The translations under genes and the position numbers were made by a program. This document shows positions 27,013 to 35,902 of a stretch of DNA of 64,000 nucleotides, in pieces (position 1 is the first letter of the stretch; the number at the start of each line of letters is the position of its first letter). This stretch comes from Pseudomonas mendocina. Its GTDB lineage: Bacteria > Pseudomonadota > Gammaproteobacteria > Pseudomonadales > Pseudomonadaceae. A model generated the notes under the pieces. It did not search any database. It saw only the letters and a list, made by a program, of their open reading frames with translations, and was not told the origin of the DNA. Location: NCBI RefSeq assembly GCF_900636545.1, contig NZ_LR134290.1, positions 682,001 to 746,000 on the forward strand, given 5' to 3'.

Positions 27013-29718
27013 TTACGTCCGTTGGTCGGCCTGTGGCCGGCAGGGATAGCGGCGCAGGCTGTCGATGAGCTCGCGGCCGGGAATCGGTTTGTCGAACAGG
27101 TAGCCCTGGCCGACGTCGCAACGCTGGCGACGAAGAAAGCCAAGCTGGGCGCCGGTCTCGATGCCTTCGGCGACCACCTTGAGCTTGAGGTTGTGCGCCA
27201 TGGCGATCACCGCCGAGGTGATCTCCATGTCGTCCTGATTGTCCGGTATGTCCTTGATGAAGCTGCGATCGATCTTGATCACGTCGATGGGGAATTTCTT
27301 CAGGTAGCTGAGCGAGGAATAACCGGTGCCGAAGTCGTCCATTGCCAGGGTCAGGCCCAGGCTCTTGAGGCGGCCGAGCTGGTGGCGGGTGTCGTCAGTG
27401 GCTTCCAGCAGCAGGCTCTCGGTCAGTTCCAGTTCCAGCAGGCGCGGGTCGAGCTGCTCTTCGTGAAGGATCGCGGCGATGGAGCCGACCAGATCGGGGT
27501 CGGAGAACTGCTTGGGCGACAGGTTGATCGCCACCTGCAGTTCGCCCATGCCGATGGCGGCGATCTGCTTGCTCATGCGGCAGGCCTGGCGTACCACCCA
27601 CTTGCCGATGGGGATGATCAGGCCGGTTTCCTCGGCGACGCCGATGAACTGGTCGGGGCGGATCATGCCCTTCTCCGGATGCTGCCAGCGCAGCAGCGCC
27701 TCCATGCCCAGCAATTGGCCACTCTTGAGGCACAGCTTGGGCTGATAGAAGACTTCCAGCTCGTTCTGGGTCAGGGCGCGGCGCAGGTTGTTTTCGACGA
27801 ACAGCTTGTAGTTGGCCTCGGCATTCAGCACTTCGGTGAACAGCTGCACCTGGTGCTTGCCGTTGGCCTTGGCCTTGTGCAGCGCGAGGCCTGCGTGCTT
27901 CATCAGGGTCTGCGGGTCGTCGCCATGGTCCGGGGCGATGGCCAGGCCCACCGAGCCGGTGATGCTGATCAGCTGGTTGTCGACGAACAGCGGCTTGTCC
28001 AGGGTCTGCAACACCTGATGCGCGACGCGCAGGCCACTGTCTTGGTCGCAGCCATCGAGCAGGATGGCGAATTCGTTGCTGGCGAAGCGCGCCAGGGTGC
28101 CCTTGGCGCCGAGGCTGTTGCGCAGACGTCGGGCCAGCGCCGAGAGCAGCTTGTCGCCGGTCTGGTGGCCGAGGCTGTCGTTGATGCGCTTGAAGTTGTC
28201 GATGTCCACCAGCAGCAGCCCTAGCGATTGCGGGGTATGACGCGCGAAGCGCTCTTCAAGGCTGCGGATGAACGAAGGGCGGTTGCCCAGGTTGGTCAGA
28301 TTATCGGTGTAGGCCAGGCGCTCGATGCGCTGCTGCGCCAGCTTGGCCTCGGTGATGTCTTCGTAGATGCCGATGTAGTGGGTCAGCTCGCCGTCGTCGC
28401 CATACACCTTGGAGATCGACAGGTGGCCCCAGTACGGCTCCTGGTTCTTACGGCGGCTGCGGAATTCGCCCTGCCAGCTGCTGTGCTCGGCCAGGCTCGA
28501 GTCGGTATCGAACAACAGGTCGCTGAGGTTGGCCAGGGCCGGCAGTTCCGACAGGCGATGGCCGCAGACCTCGTCGCTGCTGTACAGGGTGATGGCGGTG
28601 AAGCTGGGGTTGACGTATTCCACCCGGCCGTCGCGGTCGACCAGCAGGAAGGCGCTGGCGCTCTGCTCGACGGCGCGCTGGAACAGGTACAGCGCATGGG
28701 TTACGGAACGCTTCTCCTGATTGATCAGCACCTGGGCGAACTGATCGGCCAGCTCACCGGCGAAGGCTATCTCGTCTGCCTGCCAGATACGCTTGGGACC
28801 GATGTGTTCGAGACAGAGAATGCCCACCACTTCGCCTTCGATGCGAATGCTGGCATCGAGCATCGAGGTGATGCCTAGAGGCTCCAGGTAACCTGGGGCC
28901 AGCTCGCGGGTGCGCAGATCGTGTTGTGCATCGTGAGCGTCGATCGCGCGGCCACTGTGCAGCGCTTCCAGGTAATGCGGAAAGTTGCGTGCGTCTATCG
29001 AGGGCAATTGCTCATGGCGGTCCAGATCGCGGCGATACAGCGATATGGAGTCGAGACTCTGGGTACCCACGCGCCAGATGCCCGCGCGGGCCACGCCGTA
29101 GACTTCGCAGGCGGCCTGGGTGATCAGCTCGGCGGCTTCCTGTTGCGGATCGCTGGAACCATAGCGCTGGCGCGCCAGGCGCACGATCAACTGCTGTTGG
29201 GTATGCGAGCGGGCCAGGTGCTGCAGGTGATTCTCCTGCGTGCGCTGATGCTGCTGCAGCGAATTGCGCAGGTTCTGATTCTGTATGTGCAGTTCCTGTT
29301 CGCCAGGTGCGAAGGCATCGAAGCTGTCATCGGCGATCAGCAGATAGCCGCGTAGCAGCTGGCGGTTACGCTGCTTGAACGGCTCGCCGATCTCCAGCAG
29401 GTTCAGCGCGCCTTGCGGCGTATGCAGGGTATAGCGCACCAGATAATGAGCGCCCTGAACCAGCTGCTGCTGGATGGCATCGTGCAGGCGATAGCGCGCC
29501 TCCGGCTCCATCAGGCTGGCGTAGGGGGCGTCGACCAATGCGCAAAGATCGGCGGCACTGATGCCGAGTTTGCGTTCACAGGTCGGGTCGAGAAAAAGCA
29601 GGGCCCAGCTTGGCTCGTTCAAGCGCTCGAAACGCAACATGCCGAGCCGCGAGGGCACTGGCAACTGCGTCACAACCTCGGCTGCCGGACGGGTGCCAGC
29701 ATCGGGATGGCTTTTCAT
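27013..29718 (-). CDS. dipA: PAS-GAF-PAS-GGDEF-EAL protein, c-di-GMP phosphodiesterase DipA
   Basis: 901 residues, no membrane segments. An N-terminal PAS-like region (about 25-130), a glutamine-rich helix, a GAF domain (about 190-335), a PAS domain (about 345-460), a GGDEF domain whose signature is degenerate ASNEF (546-550), and an intact EAL domain: EALLRW (673-678), [42 protein letters not shown]. The degenerate GGDEF and full EAL predict a pure phosphodiesterase. Architecture, length and position beside msrA and aceF-aceE match P. aeruginosa DipA/Pch (PA5017), which affects biofilm dispersal and chemotaxis. Divergent from the small secreted protein gene at 29856. Confidence 0.9.
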   Translation of the reverse strand: MKSHPDAGTRPAAEVVTQLPVPSRLGMLRFERLNEPSWALLFLDPTCERKLGISAADLCALVDAPYASLMEPEARYRLHDAIQQQLVQGAHYLVRYTLHTPQGALNLLEIGEPFKQRNRQLLRGYLLIADDSFDAFAPGEQELHIQNQNLRNSLQQHQRTQENHLQHLARSHTQQQLIVRLARQRYGSSDPQQEAAELITQAACEVYGVARAGIWRVGTQSLDSISLYRRDLDRHEQLPSIDARNFPHYLEALHSGRAIDAHDAQHDLRTRELAPGYLEPLGITSMLDASIRIEGEVVGILCLEHIGPKRIWQADEIAFAGELADQFAQVLINQEKRSVTHALYLFQRAVEQSASAFLLVDRDGRVEYVNPSFTAITLYSSDEVCGHRLSELPALANLSDLLFDTDSSLAEHSSWQGEFRSRRKNQEPYWGHLSISKVYGDDGELTHYIGIYEDITEAKLAQQRIERLAYTDNLTNLGNRPSFIRSLEERFARHTPQSLGLLLVDIDNFKRINDSLGHQTGDKLLSALARRLRNSLGAKGTLARFASNEFAILLDGCDQDSGLRVAHQVLQTLDKPLFVDNQLISITGSVGLAIAPDHGDDPQTLMKHAGLALHKAKANGKHQVQLFTEVLNAEANYKLFVENNLRRALTQNELEVFYQPKLCLKSGQLLGMEALLRWQHPEKGMIRPDQFIGVAEETGLIIPIGKWVVRQACRMSKQIAAIGMGELQVAINLSPKQFSDPDLVGSIAAILHEEQLDPRLLELELTESLLLEATDDTRHQLGRLKSLGLTLAMDDFGTGYSSLSYLKKFPIDVIKIDRSFIKDIPDNQDDMEITSAVIAMAHNLKLKVVAEGIETGAQLGFLRRQRCDVGQGYLFDKPIPGRELIDSLRRYPCRPQADQRT

Positions 29719-29855
29719 TGGGCGTTGGGCTTCCAGTATGCTGACCAGGCGAGGCTTCCGTTCTCTGCACAGAGCCGCTGCTGCCAGGGCGCAGCGGCGT
29801 GGACGGAGGCTAGGGCTCAGGCCTACTTCACTATAGCGTTCGGCAAGGGTGCATC

Positions 29856-30389
29856 ATGCAAGCAAGACTGACAAGGAAACTGATGGCTGTGCTGTTGGGA
29901 GCAGCGCTTTCTGCCGGTGTTCCCATCCAGGTCAGCGCCGATGACAAGGGCGTATTGCAGGGTGCCGAGCAGGCGGCTTACCTGGACGAACTCAAGCGTC
30001 TTTACCTGACCGACAACGAGCGTCAGGCACTGCTGGCACACAACAATGCCCTGCTGGAAACCTACGCCCTGCGCGCCGGCTACCAGGTTGGACAGGCGCA
30101 GCGACAGGATTTGTTGTACCACTTCGCTGTCGGCAACGCTGGCGAACTGATCCTGCGCGAGGAAAGTCGCGGCCTGCAGGGTACGGCCATCTCTGTACGC
30201 AATCAGCGTGTCCCGGTGTTCGGCGTCGATCCGTTCATCCGCTATGAATGTCCGACCGGCGGTATCCACTGTGTGCTGCTCAACCCGGTCGATGGCAGCC
30301 AACTGCTGAGCATCGTGCGTGACTACCAAGGCGTGGGCGAGCTGGCCAAGGCGCTGAGTTTTCTGATTCGCAACGTGCAGAAGGGATGA
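29856..30389 (+). CDS. Secreted/periplasmic protein of unknown function
   Basis: 177 residues with a clear signal peptide (basic MQARLTRK, hydrophobic AVLLGAALSAGVPI, likely cleavage after VSA at about residue 29). The mature part is mostly helical at first (LDELKRLYLTDNERQALLAHN), then beta-rich, with two cysteines spaced CPTGGIHC that could form a disulfide in the periplasm. I do not recognise the family. It stands alone: 137 bp from divergent dipA and convergent with the CopD-like gene 28 bases away. A 196-residue antisense frame overlaps it but lacks a signal or motifs; the signal peptide makes this strand the real one. Confidence 0.75.
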   Translation: MQARLTRKLMAVLLGAALSAGVPIQVSADDKGVLQGAEQAAYLDELKRLYLTDNERQALLAHNNALLETYALRAGYQVGQAQRQDLLYHFAVGNAGELILREESRGLQGTAISVRNQRVPVFGVDPFIRYECPTGGIHCVLLNPVDGSQLLSIVRDYQGVGELAKALSFLIRNVQKG

Positions 30390-30417
30390 TTTTTCCAGTC
30401 GGTCCAGGATCATCGGA

Positions 30418-30858
30418 TTACAGGTTCAGCAGAAACATGGCCTTGGCCAGGAACAGGATGGCCAGCATCTGCAGCAGCACGCTGAGGTGAATGCGCCGCG
30501 AGCGTACTGCGGTCATGCGGCCGCTGCGCATCAGGAAGACCACCAGCAGAAAATGTCCGAGGATGCTCAGGGCCAGCGTGATTTTCAGACTGAGCAGGAT
30601 GCCGAAGCTGCTGGCCAGCGGCGCATGCAGGGCTGCGCGGTAGTGCCATGCCAGGCCCAGGCCGGCGCCGTAGAGCGCCAGTACTACCCAGTGCATGACT
30701 TGTCGCGCCCGCCGTCCGAGTGCACGTGAGAACCCCGCCTTGGCGTCATCCGGAAGCTCGCGCGTGGCACGGCTGAGGATCATCACTTCGAAGAATACGC
30801 CGCCGATGAAGAAGGTGGCGGCAGTCAGGTGGGCGAACTTCAGAAACAGATAGAGCAT
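30418..30858 (-). CDS. CopD-like four-helix integral membrane protein
   Basis: 146 residues from ATG 30858 (MLYLFLKFAHLTAATFFIGG). Four membrane segments (about 5-25, 50-72, 80-103, 122-143) with His residues in the first (KFAHLTAATFFIGG) and second/third (MHWVVLALYG, LGHFLLVV), a pattern of CopD/DUF2269-like or cytochrome-b-like small membrane proteins. Function unknown; heme or copper handling is only a guess from the histidines. The long upstream open frame runs through the aceF terminator and is not coding. Confidence 0.75.
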   Translation of the reverse strand: MLYLFLKFAHLTAATFFIGGVFFEVMILSRATRELPDDAKAGFSRALGRRARQVMHWVVLALYGAGLGLAWHYRAALHAPLASSFGILLSLKITLALSILGHFLLVVFLMRSGRMTAVRSRRIHLSVLLQMLAILFLAKAMFLLNL

Positions 30859-30953
30859 GGGGATGCGCCGGATCGATATCGATGGCTCGATCATGGCGGC
30901 TGCTGTGGTAAATGCCATGACCGGGATCAAGTCGGCCGTGGCTTGAGCAGGCG

Positions 30954-30985
30954 AAAAAAAAACCCCACCCAAATGGGCGGGGTTG
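30954..30985 (-). terminator. Rho-independent terminator of the aceE-aceF operon
   Basis: On the minus strand the hairpin CAACCCCGCCCATTTGGGTG(GGG) is followed directly by a run of eight T. It stands 30 bases after the aceF stop. Strong, textbook form. Confidence 0.92.
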
Positions 30986-31015
30986 AGGATGCGAGCGTGG
31001 CGTGCTCGAAACGAT

Positions 31016-32974
31016 TTACAGCAGGATGGTGCGGATGTCGGCCAGCAGCTGCGACAGGCGCTGGGTGAAGCGGGCAGCGGCGGCACCATTGATCACGCGG
31101 TGATCGTAGGACAGCGACAGCGGCAGCATCAGGCGCGGCTGGAAGGCCTTGCCGTCCCACACCGGCTGCATGGTGGCCTTGCTCACACCGAGGATCGCCA
31201 CTTCCGGCGCGTTGACGATCGGCGTGAAGCCGGTGCCGCCAATGTGGCCGAGGCTGGAGATGGTGAAGCAGGCACCCTGCATGTCGTCAGCCGACAGCTT
31301 CTTCTTGCGCGCCTTGTCGGCCAGTTCGGCCGCTTCGGCTGCCAGTTGCAGCAGGCTCTTCTGATCGACGTTCTTGATCACCGGCACCAGCAGGCCGTCC
31401 GGCGTATCGACGGCGAAGCCGATATGCACGTATTTCTTGCGGATGATCGCCTTGCCGCTCGGCGCCAGCGAACTGTTGAAGTCCGGCAGTTCCTTGAGCA
31501 GGTGCGCGCAGGATTTGAGCAGCAGCGGCAGTACGGTCAGCTTGACGCCAGCCTTTTCGGCCACGGCCTTCTGCGCGACGCGGAAGGCTTCCAGGTCGGT
31601 GATGTCGGCCGAGTCGAACTGGGTCACGTGCGGCACGTTGAGCCAGCTGCGATGCAGGTTGGCAGCGCCGACCTGCATCAGGCGGGTCATCGCCACCTCT
31701 TCGATTTCACCGAACTTGCTGAAGTCCACCGCCGGGATCGGCGGAATGCCGGCGCTGCTGGTAGCGGCTGCAGCAGTCGCCTGCGGTGCGGCCTTGGCCT
31801 TCTGCATCATCGCCTTGACGTAAGCCTGCACGTCTTCCTTGAGGATGCGACCTTTCGGGCCGGTGCCGGCGATATCCGCCAGCTCCACGCCGAAGTCGCG
31901 GGCCAGCTGACGCACGGCCGGGCCGGCATGCACCTTGGCGCCATCGCGCTTGGGCGCATTGGCGACTTCGGCGGCAGCTGCCGACAGCGAGGCGATGGCG
32001 CGCACTTCGGCGGCCACTTCCGGCGCCGCACCTTCCGGCACGCGGTGCACTTCCTGGCTGGCTTGCGCCGGGGCGGGTGCAGAAGCGGAGCCGGCGACCT
32101 TGAGCTTGAGGATCAGGTCGCCAGTACCGATTTCGTCATCCAGCTTGACCAGCACCTGTTCCACCACGCCGGCAGCCGGCGAGGGGATTTCCATGGAGGC
32201 CTTGTCGGACTCCAGGGTCAGCAGGCTCTGGTCGGCTTCGATGCTGTCGCCGGCCTTGACCATGATCTCGATGACCTTGCCCTTGGCGCTGGAGCCGATA
32301 TCGGGCACGTGCACGTCCTGCACGCTGCTGCCGCTCGCTGCGGCGGCCGGTGTAGGGGCTGCGGCGGGTGCGGCAGCTTGCGCCGGCGCGGCCGCCGGAG
32401 CAGCCCCTTCGACTTTCAGCTTGAGAATCAGGTCGCCGGTGCCGATTTCATCATCGAGCTTGACCAGCACTTGCTCCACCACGCCGGCAGCCGGCGCGGG
32501 GATTTCCATGGAGGCCTTGTCGGATTCCAGGGTCAGCAGGCTCTGGTCGGCTTCAATGCGATCTCCGACCTTGACCATGATCTCGATGACCTTGCCCTTG
32601 GCGCTGGAGCCGATGTCCGGCACGTGCACGTCCTGCACGCTGCTGCCAGTGGCTGCAGCGGCGGGCGCGGCTGCCGGAGCGGCCGCTTTAGGGGCTTCGG
32701 CAGGTGCGGCTTCGGCCTTCGGCGCAGGCGCTGCTTGCGCAGCACCTTCGACTTCCAGCACCAGCAACTCGTCGCCTTCTTTCAGGCGATCGCCGATCTT
32801 GACCTTCAGTTCCTTGACTACGCCGGCCTTGGGCGAGGGGACTTCCATGGAGGCCTTGTCGGACTCCAGGGTCAGTACGCTCTGATCGGCTTCGATGCGG
32901 TCGCCGACCTTGACCAGCAGTTCAATGACCTCGCCTTCACCGCCGAGGTCGGGTACGCGAATCAACTCACTCAT
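31016..32974 (-). CDS. aceF: Pyruvate dehydrogenase complex E2, dihydrolipoamide acetyltransferase, three lipoyl domains
   Basis: 652 residues. Three lipoyl domains (about 2-75, 117-190, 222-296), each with the lipoylated Lys in LTLESDKASMEVP/EIP, joined by Ala/Pro-rich linkers; then the E1/E3-binding domain (about HAGPAVRQLARDFGVELADI) and the catalytic acetyltransferase core ending SLSYDHRVINGA with the active His. Domains 2 and 3 are almost identical in protein and DNA (period 315 bp), unlike domain 1. P. aeruginosa AceF, from memory, has two lipoyl domains. AGGAG ribosome site 8 bases before ATG; 11 bases after aceE. Ends with a strong terminator. Confidence 0.97.
   Translation of the reverse strand: MSELIRVPDLGGEGEVIELLVKVGDRIEADQSVLTLESDKASMEVPSPKAGVVKELKVKIGDRLKEGDELLVLEVEGAAQAAPAPKAEAAPAEAPKAAAPAAAPAAAATGSSVQDVHVPDIGSSAKGKVIEIMVKVGDRIEADQSLLTLESDKASMEIPAPAAGVVEQVLVKLDDEIGTGDLILKLKVEGAAPAAAPAQAAAPAAAPTPAAAASGSSVQDVHVPDIGSSAKGKVIEIMVKAGDSIEADQSLLTLESDKASMEIPSPAAGVVEQVLVKLDDEIGTGDLILKLKVAGSASAPAPAQASQEVHRVPEGAAPEVAAEVRAIASLSAAAAEVANAPKRDGAKVHAGPAVRQLARDFGVELADIAGTGPKGRILKEDVQAYVKAMMQKAKAAPQATAAAATSSAGIPPIPAVDFSKFGEIEEVAMTRLMQVGAANLHRSWLNVPHVTQFDSADITDLEAFRVAQKAVAEKAGVKLTVLPLLLKSCAHLLKELPDFNSSLAPSGKAIIRKKYVHIGFAVDTPDGLLVPVIKNVDQKSLLQLAAEAAELADKARKKKLSADDMQGACFTISSLGHIGGTGFTPIVNAPEVAILGVSKATMQPVWDGKAFQPRLMLPLSLSYDHRVINGAAAARFTQRLSQLLADIRTILL
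32101..32333. repeat. Direct repeat copy A (third lipoyl domain of aceF)
   Basis: Nearly identical to 32416-32648 at a fixed offset of 315 bp. The copies encode lipoyl domains 3 and 2 of AceF and include the adjoining SSVQDVHVPDIGSSAKGK segment, indicating in-frame tandem duplication or gene conversion. Confidence 0.85.
32416..32648. repeat. Direct repeat copy B (second lipoyl domain of aceF)
   Basis: Partner of the copy at 32101-32333. The first lipoyl domain (near 32780-32970) is related at protein level only, so the duplication joined copies 2 and 3. Confidence 0.85.
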
Positions 32975-32985
32975 CGCTACGCTCC

Positions 32986-35631
<2,646 letters not shown>

Positions 35632-35743
35632 GGCTTGCTCCAGGGCGGAAAGGCTTCCAGAATCGGAGGCCAGTTGAGTCTCGCCGGCTTTTTGGGCGGG
35701 CGAGTTGAAATTCTTGGATTTACCGGGGGTAGGACCGGCCGTA

Positions 35744-35758
35744 TGTAGTTTTACTACA
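35744..35758. promoter_or_regulatory. Palindromic operator, downstream copy (aceE)
   Basis: TGTAGTTTTACTACA: perfect arms TGTAGT/ACTACA around TTT. Fits the TNGTNNNACNA pattern of FadR-subfamily GntR regulators (PdhR, LldR, FadR). It lies about 20-30 bases downstream of the predicted aceE transcription start; the second copy is centred 53 bp away. Confidence 0.7.
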
Positions 35759-35783
35759 TTTCGACGACGGATTCAGCCCTCTG

Positions 35784-35812
35784 GATACAATTCTTTCGTA
35801 GTAAAACTACAA
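35784..35812 (-). promoter_or_regulatory. Predicted sigma70 promoter of aceE-aceF
   Basis: On the minus strand: -35 TTGTAG, 17-base spacer, -10 TGTATC, start expected near 35777. The -35 element and half the spacer fall inside the operator copy at 35797-35811, so a protein bound there would block RNA polymerase. Confidence 0.6.
35797..35811. promoter_or_regulatory. Palindromic operator, promoter-overlapping copy (aceE)
   Basis: CGTAGTAAAACTACA: arms GTAGT/ACTAC around AAA, the same TGTAGTnnnACTACA pattern as 35744-35758. Covers the aceE -35 box. Centre to centre distance to the other copy is 53 bp, about five helical turns, which places both on the same DNA face. Confidence 0.7.
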
Positions 35813-35820
35813 TCCGCGGC

Positions 35821-35884
35821 ACTGCCGGCCGCATGTGCCCCGCAGGAGCGGGGCTCCGGGCGTTCGCGCCGTGCGTCCGGCAGT
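35821..35884 (+). promoter_or_regulatory. Three-way-junction-like fold in the glnE leader
   Basis: Outer stem 35821-35834 with 35871-35884 (14 positions, one mismatch, one G-T pair), enclosing hairpin 35837-35843/35848-35854 (seven perfect pairs, AGGA loop) and hairpin 35859-35862/35867-35870 with a TTCG loop. It ends 18 bases before the glnE start, just before the AAAGGA ribosome site. May be an RNA control element or only an incidental GC-rich repeat. Confidence 0.45.
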
Positions 35885-35902
35885 CCGCCAAAAGGATAGA
35901 CC

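Noticed and set aside
29823..30413. 196-codon minus-strand open frame opposite the small secreted protein
   Set aside because: The plus-strand frame has a convincing signal peptide and start; this one has neither.
32095..32980. CRISPR-like spaced repeats in aceF
   Set aside because: The repeats are in-frame lipoyl domains of one protein.
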